Below, piece by piece: positions 53,123 to 61,782 of a DNA stretch of 64,000 nucleotides (its first letter is position 1; each line of letters opens with the position of its first letter). The position numbers and the translations under genes were made by a program. The notes under the pieces are model-generated. The model was given only the letters and a program-made list of their open reading frames with translations. It was not told the DNA's origin and did not search any database. The DNA comes from Alterileibacterium massiliense (GTDB lineage Bacteria > Bacillota > Clostridia > Peptostreptococcales > Anaerovoracaceae), in the NCBI RefSeq assembly GCF_900104645.1, contig NZ_FNWE01000002.1, positions 945,289 through 1,009,288 on the forward strand, given 5' to 3'.

Positions 53123-55565
53123 TTATTTTCTCGCTTTCATCTTCAGCATAATCGTCACCATAATAATCTTCTCTACTTATTAAGACTTCACGACCTCTGC
53201 TACCGTCTTGAGGCCCAATTATGCCCATTTCTTCGATCTCATCTATTATCCTTGCAGCTCTGTTATAACCTATCCTAAATCTTCTTTGAAGCATTGATAC
53301 AGAGGCTGTTTTTTTATTTAATATAAAATCTATTGCTTCACCGGTTAGCTCATCTTCTGAATCGTTTGAACTGCCTTTCTCAGGTGTTTCAATCTTCTCA
53401 ATTACTTCCTCGTTGTAATTTGCAGATTCTTGATTTTTAACAAATTCAATTATTCCGAAAATTTCTTCATCGCTAACATAAGGGCTTTGAACTCTTATAG
53501 CGGAATTATAATCCCCTGGCTTGAATAGCATATCTCCATTACCTATTAATTGCTCAGCACCTGATGAATCAAGTATTGTTCTTGAATCAACCTGTGAAGA
53601 AACCATGAGTGCAACTCTCGATGGGATATTAGCCTTAATTACGCCGGTAATAACATCTACAGATGGTCTTTGTGTTGCAATAATAATATGCATACCTGCC
53701 GCCCTACCTTTTTGGGCAAGTCTAGCAACTGCAGTTTCAACTTGAGCTGAAGCAGTCATCATCAAATCAGCAAATTCATCTATGATAATCACAATCTGCG
53801 GAAGCTTAGTCTCTTCTAGATTGTTTTTCTCAATATGTTTGTTAAATGATTTTAAATCCCTAACCCTGCATTCCGCAAACTTATTATATCTTTTATCCAT
53901 TTCATTAACTGCCCAGTTTAAAGCTGCTGCAGCTTTTTTCGGATCAGTAACTACAGGTATAAGCATATGAGGTATTCCATTATAATTGCTTAGTTCAACC
54001 ACCTTAGGGTCAACCATTATCAATTTTACCTCATCAGGCTTAGCCTTATATAAGATGCTCATTATTATAGAATTTATAAATACGGATTTACCTGAGCCTG
54101 TAGCACCTGCAACTAGCATATGAGGCATATCCTTGAGATTTGCAACTATATTTTTACCAGATACATCTTTTCCTACAACAAAAGAAATCTTAGACTCCGC
54201 ATTTTTAAATTCATCAGAATCTATTAACTCTCTAATCGTTACAGGCGAAGGCTGTTCATTTTCAATCTCTATTCCGACTGCTGCCTTTCCTGGTATAGGA
54301 GCCTCTATCCTTAAACTCTTTGCTCTCATATTGAGTGCAAGATCATCATGAAGCTTAACTATGCTATTTACCTTAACGCCAAGTGCAGGCTGAATTTCAT
54401 ATCTCGTTACTGAAGACCCCTGTATAACCTGAACAATGCCCGCGTCTACGCCAAAATTTCTAAGCGTATCTTCAAGCTTTTCAGCACTATCCCTTAACTG
54501 CCTTGATGTCATTCCTCTGCTATTACTTTTTGACCTTTTAAGCAGGTTAATTGATGGTAACTTATATTTAATATCCGATTTTATATCAGAATTAAGATTT
54601 TCAATTTCTTTTTCAATATTTTCTTCATCATCTAAAATCTCTGATTTTTTTCTAGAATTTTTATCTTCCTTTTTAAGCTTTCCCATTCCATCAAGTCCAT
54701 ATGATTTTGGAATATCAACATAACCATCTAAACCATAGGATACATCTCTATCGTTGATAATAGGTTCATCTTCGATTTCATCTTTTTTCAGTTCTAAATC
54801 TTCATCTTTACCAATTGAAGAATCATCTTCTACATATCCGATAATCTTCTGTTGTTTTATACTGAGCTTTTCTTTTTCCCTATAATCCTCATATTGATTC
54901 TCATCAGTAGGAAGAATAATTTCGTCAGAATTAGTCAGATTGATAATCTCATCGTTATCATCTTTTTTTATCTTTGACAAAATTTTAGAAAATCTATGCT
55001 CATTTGAAGTTCTAGATTCTTTAAAAGACGCCTTGCTTAATATCTCAGGAAAAGTTTTATTTGCTATTAAAATAAAAGAAATTATAAGAATTGTTAAGGT
55101 TAAAAGAATTAGACCCGCTTTTCCAATCAACTTAATAAAAATACCGGAAAGCTCCATTCCTAAAACACCGCCACTATCTCCAATTATCCCACTTTCATAG
55201 TAGTCATGAATATAATCAGTGTTGATATTTACTTCATCACTATTTATAAATCTAATTGAATTTAGCATACAGAGATTTATAAAGATTAGAATTGCAAAAA
55301 TAATTGTCTTATAATTACAGCTTATTAATTTTTTTGTAAATAAGAGCAGGGAAATAATGATAAAAATAATTGATATTAGAACAGCAACAACTCCAAAGGT
55401 GCCTCTCAGTGCATCATGAATGAACTCACCAACTGAGCCAGCTATATTTAGATTAACTGTTAAAAATAAGAATATACCTATAGCAAGAATAATTATTGCC
55501 TTAATATCTTCTCTAATATTATTATCATGAATTTCTTTTTGAACTTTTTTATTATTTTTAGCCAT
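53115..55565 (-). CDS. ftsK: FtsK/SpoIIIE family DNA translocase
   Basis: The 816-residue protein has four membrane helices in the first 175 residues, a charged linker (about 190-345), the RecA-like motor (Walker A GATGSGKSVFINS, Walker B IVIIDEFADLMM, GMHIIIATQRPSVDVITG) and the C-terminal gamma winged helix (SVSMLQRRFRIGYNRAARIIDEIEEMGIIGP). It pumps chromosomal DNA through the closing septum. The ftsK-rimO-pgsA-cinA-recA order is the classical Firmicutes cluster. Confidence 0.96.
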   Translation of the reverse strand: MAKNNKKVQKEIHDNNIREDIKAIIILAIGIFLFLTVNLNIAGSVGEFIHDALRGTFGVVAVLISIIFIIISLLLFTKKLISCNYKTIIFAILIFINLCMLNSIRFINSDEVNINTDYIHDYYESGIIGDSGGVLGMELSGIFIKLIGKAGLILLTLTILIISFILIANKTFPEILSKASFKESRTSNEHRFSKILSKIKKDDNDEIINLTNSDEIILPTDENQYEDYREKEKLSIKQQKIIGYVEDDSSIGKDEDLELKKDEIEDEPIINDRDVSYGLDGYVDIPKSYGLDGMGKLKKEDKNSRKKSEILDDEENIEKEIENLNSDIKSDIKYKLPSINLLKRSKSNSRGMTSRQLRDSAEKLEDTLRNFGVDAGIVQVIQGSSVTRYEIQPALGVKVNSIVKLHDDLALNMRAKSLRIEAPIPGKAAVGIEIENEQPSPVTIRELIDSDEFKNAESKISFVVGKDVSGKNIVANLKDMPHMLVAGATGSGKSVFINSIIMSILYKAKPDEVKLIMVDPKVVELSNYNGIPHMLIPVVTDPKKAAAALNWAVNEMDKRYNKFAECRVRDLKSFNKHIEKNNLEETKLPQIVIIIDEFADLMMTASAQVETAVARLAQKGRAAGMHIIIATQRPSVDVITGVIKANIPSRVALMVSSQVDSRTILDSSGAEQLIGNGDMLFKPGDYNSAIRVQSPYVSDEEIFGIIEFVKNQESANYNEEVIEKIETPEKGSSNDSEDELTGEAIDFILNKKTASVSMLQRRFRIGYNRAARIIDEIEEMGIIGPQDGSRGREVLISREDYYGDDYAEDESEKINE

Positions 55566-55597
55566 TTTTTCCCTTCTTTGAATAATATCTTATATGA

Positions 55598-55631
55598 TAA
55601 AAAATGGTCCAAGGCTATTCGCCGGGACCAT
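55598..55631 (-). terminator. Intrinsic terminator after rpmF
   Basis: Minus-strand ATGGTCC and GGACCAT pair, with an inner GGC/GCC pair around GAATA, and TTTTTTA follows. It ends the rpmF transcript just before ftsK. Confidence 0.85.
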
Positions 55632-55644
55632 TAATTAAGCCTTA

Positions 55645-55827
55645 TTATTCAGCTGCGTTAACTACATCTTTGCCGTCGTAGTAACCGCAATTCGGACAAA
55701 CTCTATGTGGAAGTTTTGCTTCGTGACACTGAGGACAAATTGAAAGTCCTGGAGCGTCCATCTTCATATTTGCAGACTTCCTGCTACTGGTTCTAGCTTT
55801 CGATGTTTTCCTCTTAGGTACTGCCAT
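55645..55827 (-). CDS. rpmF: Ribosomal protein bL32 (zinc-binding type)
   Basis: The 60-residue protein reads [20 protein letters not shown] at the N-terminus and has the four-cysteine CPQC...CPNC zinc ribbon, i.e. the zinc-dependent form. The ATG follows AAGGAGGTG. The gene upstream is tmcAL directly; yceD (DUF177) and ackA, which often sit between in Clostridia, are missing, as is plsX downstream. Confidence 0.97.
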   Translation of the reverse strand: MAVPKRKTSKARTSSRKSANMKMDAPGLSICPQCHEAKLPHRVCPNCGYYDGKDVVNAAE

Positions 55828-55851
55828 CGCCTACACCTCCTTACTTATCAA

Positions 55852-55871
55852 ACTTCGCTTGCGGGCGAAGT
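55852..55871 (-). other. Hairpin in the rpmF leader
   Basis: Minus-strand ACTTCGC and GCGAAGT form a perfect 7-bp stem around CCGCAA, followed by TTTGAT, about 15 bases before the ribosome site of rpmF. It could be a weak terminator or an autoregulatory element of L32; the U-tract is short. Confidence 0.55.
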
Positions 55872-55895
55872 ATTATGTCAATTGCAACATTCTAA

Positions 55896-55924
55896 ATTAT
55901 AAACATTTATATTCTAATTGTCAA
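55896..55924 (-). promoter_or_regulatory. Consensus promoter for rpmF
   Basis: Minus-strand TTGACA (55919-55924) and TATAAT (55896-55901) are 17 bases apart. Both hexamers match consensus exactly. The -35 overlaps the last codons of tmcAL, so rpmF has its own strong promoter. Confidence 0.85.
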
Positions 55925-57104
55925 TTATTTTAACAATTTGTTTTCTAAGTTCGTGTTCTTTTTCAAGGTCATTATCACTAATAGCATTATATAGATTTGT
56001 TGCCTTGATTTCAAAATCAAAATTTTCTTTTTTATTATATTTATTTATATTGGTCACTATATCGAGATTTTGTTTTATCCTATCTTCATTATTTTCATAA
56101 TCTTTACTATTTCGCATCTCACGCAGTAACTCTCTACCCTTATCATTAAATCCAAGCACTCTAATGCAATCAGGAGTTGAATAATCGAAGCTATTAATTC
56201 CGAGAAGAATTTGAAAAATAAGCCTTGATATTCTTGTATATGTATACCTCTTGCTTTTGGTTAACTCAATCAATTCATCGAAAGTTCTTGCCTTGATAGC
56301 TGATTTTCTTAGTCTATTCCCTAGGCCCTCTCCGCCTTGAGGACTTTTATCTATCATATTCGCCTCTGTTTTTAATATTTCAAATCTAGCAATCTCAAAT
56401 AGATTTTTTTCTCTTTCCTTTAAAAAATTTGAATAATCCGAAAGACTTATATTTCTAAATAATATCTCTTCAACCGATTTTGGTAGGGTTCCGCATTTAT
56501 AACTGCCATTTTTAATTAAATTTCTAATCTCAGTCGCTGAACTTCCATTCCTTTTAATACATAGAGCTGGTCTATTATTCCAAAAGCTTAGATATTCCAT
56601 TCCAAGTGTATCATTGGCTGAGTTTAGTACATTTTCAAGCCTCTTATCACCCGATAGCATATTAAATGCAAACTGCCTTGCCCTCGGGAAGGAATATCCC
56701 TTATTTCTAAAAGATTTTATAATGTCATTAATCTCTTTCTTATTCTCATTGACAAGCGATGATGCCTTTTTTATCAAGTTAATATCGCCAATCTCACTTC
56801 CAAAGGATATAGCATCGATTAAGTCCATGCTCTTAAAAATCTCAATTCCTGCCCTAGCATATACTCCTGCATTGTTAAGGCAATATTGAGTCGGAATTTC
56901 TAAAACCAAATCAGCACCATTTCTAAGTGCCATCTCAGTTCTTTTCCATTTGTCACAAATAGCAAGTTCTCCCCTTTGCACGAAGTTTCCACTTATAGCA
57001 ATTACAACAACATCCGCAAGAAAGCTCTTTGCGGATGTTTCAATTTGATACTTATGCCCATCGTGAAATGGATTATATTCGGCAACTATCCCTATTGCCT
57101 TCAT
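55914..57104 (-). CDS. tmcAL: tRNA(Met) cytidine acetate ligase TmcAL (YlbM)
   Basis: The 396-residue nucleotidyltransferase-like enzyme activates acetate with ATP and acetylates C34 of elongator tRNA-Met. It begins MKAIGIVAEYNPFHDGHKYQ (the HxGH-type motif) and has ISGNFVQRGE and the C-terminal TmcAL domain. The ATG at 57104 matches the family start; a GTG four codons upstream overlaps the preceding gene. It starts 1 base after the stop of the coiled-coil gene. Confidence 0.93.
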   Translation of the reverse strand: MKAIGIVAEYNPFHDGHKYQIETSAKSFLADVVVIAISGNFVQRGELAICDKWKRTEMALRNGADLVLEIPTQYCLNNAGVYARAGIEIFKSMDLIDAISFGSEIGDINLIKKASSLVNENKKEINDIIKSFRNKGYSFPRARQFAFNMLSGDKRLENVLNSANDTLGMEYLSFWNNRPALCIKRNGSSATEIRNLIKNGSYKCGTLPKSVEEILFRNISLSDYSNFLKEREKNLFEIARFEILKTEANMIDKSPQGGEGLGNRLRKSAIKARTFDELIELTKSKRYTYTRISRLIFQILLGINSFDYSTPDCIRVLGFNDKGRELLREMRNSKDYENNEDRIKQNLDIVTNINKYNKKENFDFEIKATNLYNAISDNDLEKEHELRKQIVKIIDN

Positions 57105-57105
57105 A

Positions 57106-57657
57106 TTATTCTTCACTTACTCCTGAATCTTGAAGTCCGTCTGCAAGTCTTCTCATCTCTTGACGATTGCTATTTACTTCTTCATTTATTTCGCTGAGCA
57201 TTTGATTCATTTTATCATTCATCGGCTGGAGAAATTCGCCTGCTATTTTTTGTATCTCACTCTGCATATCATATAGTTGCTTATCTATATATTCAAAAGT
57301 CTTGAGTTTGAGAAATCTATTCCTATTCTCAGATTCAGCTGTAAGAGCATCAGCTCTCTTCGATGCTTCTCTTTTAATTGCTGCATCTTCGACAAGAAAT
57401 TCCGCCTGCTTTTTAGCTGATAAAATGATTTTATCATACTCCGCCTTGGCTTCTGCCATTATTCTATCCTGCTCAGTATTTATCCATCTTGCCTGCTGTA
57501 AATCCTTAGGCATATTAGCTCTTATATCAACTATTATTTGCTCGATTTCGTCAGAATCAACAACCGCCTTATCTGAAAATGGAACCTTTGATGCATTAGT
57601 AATTAAATCTTCAAGCTCATCTAATAATGATATTACCTTAATTGAAGCATCGCTCAT
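57106..57657 (-). CDS. Coiled-coil protein of unknown function between coaD and tmcAL
   Basis: The 183-residue protein is almost wholly helical and charged, with a long central coiled-coil (about residues 60-125, rich in Ala, Glu, Lys: EAKAEYDKIILSAKKQAEFL). It has no membrane helix or catalytic motif. Clostridial genomes have a similar gene, sometimes annotated as an ATPase or V-type ATP synthase-like subunit, between coaD and ylbM; it also recalls DivIVA-type proteins. Function is unknown; a scaffold role in division or envelope is a guess. Confidence 0.75.
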   Translation of the reverse strand: MSDASIKVISLLDELEDLITNASKVPFSDKAVVDSDEIEQIIVDIRANMPKDLQQARWINTEQDRIMAEAKAEYDKIILSAKKQAEFLVEDAAIKREASKRADALTAESENRNRFLKLKTFEYIDKQLYDMQSEIQKIAGEFLQPMNDKMNQMLSEINEEVNSNRQEMRRLADGLQDSGVSEE

Positions 57658-57711
57658 GACCTGTCCTCCTATTATTTAAAATATATTTTGATATGTTCTT
57701 TAAAATCCTAT

Positions 57712-58197
57712 CTATTTATCTCGATATTTCTGAATTAATTCCATCTCAGAATAATCCGGAAGCAGTCCCTTCGTATCACCGCCATATAGAGCTACTTCTT
57801 TTACAAGTGAAGAACTTATAAATGAATATCTAGGGTCCGTCATCAAAAATATAGTTTCTGCAAACTCACCATAAAGTCTTGCATTCATTTGTGCCATCTG
57901 GATTTCATAATTGAAATCAGATGTATTTCTAAGCCCTCTTACAACGCAGTCAAATTTTTCTTTCTTTACATAATCAGCAAGAAGTCCATCAAAAGTAGTA
58001 ACCCTAACATTTGGAAATTCTTTTGTAACAATTGATACGATATTCTTTCTCTCTTCCAATGTGAAAAGTGCGGATTTAAGACCTCCAATTATGCCTACGG
58101 TCAGTTCATCAAACATATCCGATGCACGACTTATAATATCCATATGACCATTTGTTATGGGATCAAAAGATCCTGCATAAAGGGCTCTTTTATTCAT
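57712..58197 (-). CDS. coaD: Phosphopantetheine adenylyltransferase
   Basis: The 161-residue enzyme performs the fourth step of CoA synthesis. It has RALYAGSFDPITNGHMDII (TxGH motif), VVRGLRNTSDFNYEIQMAQMN and YSFISSSLVKEVALYGG. The start at 58197 is the family start and has GAGGAGG upstream; the frame is open 11 codons further. The rsmD-coaD order is conserved. A separate promoter lies in the gap before it. Confidence 0.96.
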   Translation of the reverse strand: MNKRALYAGSFDPITNGHMDIISRASDMFDELTVGIIGGLKSALFTLEERKNIVSIVTKEFPNVRVTTFDGLLADYVKKEKFDCVVRGLRNTSDFNYEIQMAQMNARLYGEFAETIFLMTDPRYSFISSSLVKEVALYGGDTKGLLPDYSEMELIQKYRDK

Positions 58198-58220
58198 TAA
58201 ATTTCCGCCTCCTCGCATAC

Positions 58221-58249
58221 ATTTTAGCAAAGGATTGCAGTGATTGCAA
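58221..58249 (-). promoter_or_regulatory. Promoter for coaD
   Basis: Minus-strand TTGCAA (58244-58249) and TAAAAT (58221-58226) are 17 bases apart, in the 87-base gap between rsmD and coaD. Confidence 0.6.
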
Positions 58250-58284
58250 TATGTTTGAAGTATTTGAGATATATTTAGAATGCT

Positions 58285-58836
58285 TTATTTTTGATATTTA
58301 TATATATCTACACCAATTGTGCCATATTTTTTTATCTTAAATCTTACAAAAGAACCATATTTTTCTTCTAAATTATATTTTTCTAAATGCTCAGCTACTA
58401 TAATTGTGTCATTTTTAGCAAGATTATTTTCTTCTATAAGTTTAAAACTATCTTGATACCAACCTTCATTATATCCATCTTTATATGGAGGATCTAAAAA
58501 AATTATGTCAAGTTTTTCAGGTAGCATTTTTATGCACCTCTTAAAATCATAATTAAATACTTCACTTCTATCGATAGCCTTACATTCATTTATATTTTTC
58601 TTTAAAATATTCAAAACTCCCTTATTATATTCGTTAAAATAGCATTTTCTTGACCCTCTGCTAAGCGACTCTAGTCCAAGTGAACCTGAGCCGGCAAATA
58701 GGTCTAGCACTATTGCCTCATAAATATGATTATTTAAAATACTAAAGATTGCCTCTCTGACTTTTTCGGTTGTCGGTCTAATATTATTTGGAATTTCTAT
58801 TTTTCTATATTTAAATTCGCCTGATACTATCTTCAT
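58285..58836 (-). CDS. rsmD: 16S rRNA (guanine(966)-N(2))-methyltransferase RsmD
   Basis: The 183-residue methyltransferase starts with IVSGEFKYRKIEIP...RPTTEKVREAIFSIL, has the SAM site VLDLFAGSGSLGLESLSRG and the catalytic DIIFLDPPY (N/DPPY type, amino-methylating). It modifies G966 of 16S rRNA. Order recG-rsmD-coaD is standard. Confidence 0.95.
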   Translation of the reverse strand: MKIVSGEFKYRKIEIPNNIRPTTEKVREAIFSILNNHIYEAIVLDLFAGSGSLGLESLSRGSRKCYFNEYNKGVLNILKKNINECKAIDRSEVFNYDFKRCIKMLPEKLDIIFLDPPYKDGYNEGWYQDSFKLIEENNLAKNDTIIVAEHLEKYNLEEKYGSFVRFKIKKYGTIGVDIYKYQK

Positions 58837-58887
58837 AATAAATTTTATTATTTCTCCTTCTTAGTTAGATTTTAATCAGATAAATGA

Positions 58888-60912
58888 TTAAATGATATAA
58901 CTGTAATCACCATAAATATTTGAAAGGTAAAGATTTAATTGCTCTTTATCGATGCCTTTATAATCATTTTCCACTATATCTTTTGCATCTTTTAAACAGA
59001 TGTCTGCTAAGTCCTGATATTGATACATATCGGATATAATATTGCTAGCTATGCCATGCTGAATTGTTCCAGTTATGTCACCAGGACCTCTCAATCTAAA
59101 ATCTTCTTCGCTTATTTCAAATCCATCAGAAAATTTTACCATGGCATTTATTCTAGATATTGCATTTTCTGAATTACTATATCTTACAAGATAACAATAA
59201 CTTTGTATTTCGCTTCTTCCAACCCTTCCTCTTAGCTGATGCAATTGAGCAAGTCCATATCTTTCAGCATTCTCAATAACCATTATAGTGGCATTAGGAA
59301 CATCAATTCCTACTTCAATTACAACTGTTGAAACGAGAATATCTATATTTCCTATTGAAAATTCCTGCATAATTCTTTCTTTTTCTTTTCCGGCAAGCTT
59401 GCCATGGATAAGTGCTACTTTCCTATCTTTAAACCTAGCCTTCATCTCTCTATAAAGCTTTTCTGCAGGCTCTAGTTCAAAATCATTTTCATCAATTGCA
59501 GAAGCAATTATAAAAGCCTGATGACCTTTTTCCACCTCTTTAGCAACAGCCTTATAAGCAAGTTCTCTGTTGCTATTATCAACTGCCCTCGTTATTATCT
59601 CTTTTCTACCATAAGGTTTTGTCTTTATTATAGAAAAATCCATATCGCCAAAAACTGTAGAGGCTAATGTTCTTGGGATTGGAGTAGCCGACATAACGAT
59701 AATATTAACTGTCTCATTTTTATCTACTAAATTTTTTCTCTGATTAACCCCAAATCTATGCTGTTCATCTGTTATCACAAGCGTTAATTTTTTAAATGAA
59801 ATATCGTCTTGTATCAGTGCATGTGTACCAACTATTATATCAATGCTTCCATCTTTTAGTTTATCTAATGTTTCTTTTCTCTCCTTAGCACCTGTATTGC
59901 CAGTTAAGATTGCAGTTTTAATTCCAAATCTATCAAATTCTTTTTTAAAATTAATAAAATGTTGTTTGGATAAAACTTCTGTAGGAACCATAAAAGCCAC
60001 CTGTCCACCAGATTTTATAACTTTGTAAATGGCAGCTTGAGATACTACAGTCTTTCCACTTCCGACATCACCTTGAATTAACCTGTTCATTGGTTTTTCT
60101 GAAATTAAGTCCTTCTCAATATCATTTATTGCTTTTATCTGATCTTTTGTTAGCTCAAAACCTATACTTTTTATAAAAGGTGAAATATCAATATCCATGA
60201 TGCTAGAATCGATACCATTTTTTGAAATTTGCTCCCTGCTTTTTAAAATTGCAATCTGATATGAGAGCATCTCATTGTAAAAAAGCTTATATCTTGCAGC
60301 CTGATATGCCTTAATATTTTCAGGAAAATGAATATTTTTATATGCAAACTCATCTTTACAAAGCTTTCTTTTATTTCTAATACTTTCATCTATTAGCTCA
60401 TTTTCAAAATTAAGATTTTTAAGGGTTTCTTTTACCCATCTTCTTAAATCATTATTTGTAATCCCTTTTACGCATCTATATACAGGTATTATTCCCCTAA
60501 GCTGGTTATTTTCCGATTTTGTAATTTCAGGATTTATAAAAGTCTTTTTACCATTTGATATTCTTATTTCACCAAAGATTAGATAATCAGTTGAAATATT
60601 AATATTTTTAAGCAAATATGGCATATTAAAAAATCTAAGGTAGTATATTCCCATGCTGTCCATAATCTTGCAGTCTAACATACTGCGTCCCTTAGAAATT
60701 CTTATCAATTTTTTGCTAATAATCTTGCCGGAAGCTAAAACTTGTTTCCCCATTATAAACTTATCAGAAGTAATTTTATTTCTTCTATCTTGATATTTGA
60801 AAGGTTTATAATTGAGTAAATCCCAGATAGTATGTATCCCAAGATTTTCAAGCTTTTCCTTTTTCTTGCTTCCTATACCTTTTAATTTTTTAATTGAGTC
60901 CGAGTAATTCAA
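58888..60912 (-). CDS. recG: ATP-dependent DNA helicase RecG
   Basis: The 674-residue helicase has an N-terminal wedge (OB) domain and SF2 motor motifs: RLIQGDVGSGKTVV (I), DEQHRFG (II), SATPIPRTLASTVFGD (III), VVIEVGIDVPNATIMVIENAERYGLAQLHQLRGRVGR (V and VI). It regresses stalled forks. It overlaps yloU by 4 bases. In B. subtilis yloV (DAK kinase FakA) and serine-dehydratase genes lie between yloU and recG; here they are missing. Confidence 0.96.
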   Translation of the reverse strand: MNYSDSIKKLKGIGSKKKEKLENLGIHTIWDLLNYKPFKYQDRRNKITSDKFIMGKQVLASGKIISKKLIRISKGRSMLDCKIMDSMGIYYLRFFNMPYLLKNINISTDYLIFGEIRISNGKKTFINPEITKSENNQLRGIIPVYRCVKGITNNDLRRWVKETLKNLNFENELIDESIRNKRKLCKDEFAYKNIHFPENIKAYQAARYKLFYNEMLSYQIAILKSREQISKNGIDSSIMDIDISPFIKSIGFELTKDQIKAINDIEKDLISEKPMNRLIQGDVGSGKTVVSQAAIYKVIKSGGQVAFMVPTEVLSKQHFINFKKEFDRFGIKTAILTGNTGAKERKETLDKLKDGSIDIIVGTHALIQDDISFKKLTLVITDEQHRFGVNQRKNLVDKNETVNIIVMSATPIPRTLASTVFGDMDFSIIKTKPYGRKEIITRAVDNSNRELAYKAVAKEVEKGHQAFIIASAIDENDFELEPAEKLYREMKARFKDRKVALIHGKLAGKEKERIMQEFSIGNIDILVSTVVIEVGIDVPNATIMVIENAERYGLAQLHQLRGRVGRSEIQSYCYLVRYSNSENAISRINAMVKFSDGFEISEEDFRLRGPGDITGTIQHGIASNIISDMYQYQDLADICLKDAKDIVENDYKGIDKEQLNLYLSNIYGDYSYII

Positions 60913-61328
60913 AGCTTTTCTACCTCTATGAGCCCCTTATGCCATATAAGTTTAATATCTCTACTAGCTATATTATCAGAAATTATTCCTCTAATATTTG
61001 CAATTATTTTTATAGGAGGCTTAATTCCCATTTTTATAAATCTATCTATGATTTTATTAAATATATTTTCCGCTGATTTCTTTAAGCTTTTTCCAAAAAT
61101 TGCAATATAATTTATTTCTATCAAAAGACCTTCGTCAGTAAATGATGTAAAAACTACGCCTGAAGAATCCTTTGTTTTCATAAAATCTTTATTTTTAAAT
61201 ATATTTCCATTCTTGGTGCAAGGAATTATTATCTTATCATTCTTAATCATTTCAAATAAGATAATTTTTTCTATGAGCTCTTCAGAAATATCAATTGAAC
61301 CAAGTTCGTTAATAACAATAGATTCCAT
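60909..61328 (-). CDS. Asp23/Gls24 family protein, YloU-like
   Basis: The 139-residue protein is likely YloU of the Asp23 family, given its place after rpmB and the Asp23-like repeat of beta strands (LLIEINYIAIFGKSLKKSAENIFNKIIDRFIKMGIKPPIKIIANIRGI). The match is weak at the sequence level; the segment is more diverged than the nusB-adjacent copy. It starts 19 bases after the rpmB terminator. Confidence 0.6.
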   Translation of the reverse strand: MESIVINELGSIDISEELIEKIILFEMIKNDKIIIPCTKNGNIFKNKDFMKTKDSSGVVFTSFTDEGLLIEINYIAIFGKSLKKSAENIFNKIIDRFIKMGIKPPIKIIANIRGIISDNIASRDIKLIWHKGLIEVEKL

Positions 61329-61345
61329 ATTTTCACCTATAAATA

Positions 61346-61375
61346 AAAAGCCCTGAACACAATACTGCGTTCAGG
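61346..61375 (-). terminator. Intrinsic terminator after rpmB
   Basis: Minus-strand CCTGAAC and GTTCAGG pair, with further pairing in the inner GCA/TGT region, followed by GCTTTTTATTT. It lies between rpmB and yloU. Because yloU begins only about 20 bases later, expression of yloU-recG depends on readthrough or a promoter upstream. Confidence 0.85.
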
Positions 61376-61395
61376 ACCAAAACAACTTTTATCTC

Positions 61396-61587
61396 CTAAA
61401 TGGCACGGTCTACCTTGCCCGACCTTAGGCAGCTTGTGCAGACATTTGCCTTTCTAACTGTGCCGTTGTCATTAATTCTAACAGATTGAATATTTGCATT
61501 CCATTTTCTTCTCGAATGTCTATTAGAATGGGAAACAGAATTTCCAGATGTTTGCTGTTTTCCGCATATTTCACACTTTTGGGACAT
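61396..61587 (-). CDS. rpmB: Ribosomal protein bL28 (zinc-binding type)
   Basis: The 63-residue protein has MSQKCEICGKQQTSGNSVSH and two CxxC pairs (CEIC, CTSC), the zinc-binding form of L28; B. subtilis has a zinc-free one. The ATG at 61587 lies 7 bases from GGAGG; a GTG one codon upstream is too close. It is monocistronic or heads yloU-recG. Confidence 0.96.
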   Translation of the reverse strand: MSQKCEICGKQQTSGNSVSHSNRHSRRKWNANIQSVRINDNGTVRKANVCTSCLRSGKVDRAI

Positions 61588-61635
61588 CACCGCACCTCCT
61601 TACACTCAAAATCTGTGTGTTTCAAACACTGTCGT

Positions 61636-61665
61636 AGTATAACACAATAGTCTTAAGAAATGCAA
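61636..61665 (-). promoter_or_regulatory. Promoter for rpmB
   Basis: Minus-strand TTGCAT (61660-61665) and TATACT (61636-61641) are 18 bases apart, about 45 bases before the rpmB ATG. A short hairpin GTGTTT/AAACAC lies in the leader. Confidence 0.6.
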
Positions 61666-61782
61666 GAAATATTTAATCGAGACCTTTTAAAAGCTTATTT
61701 ACCTTTATATTGATAAAAAAAAATAGTATAATTCAAAATAATTGATTTATAAAAAATTATTTTTACAAAGGATTTTATTCAT

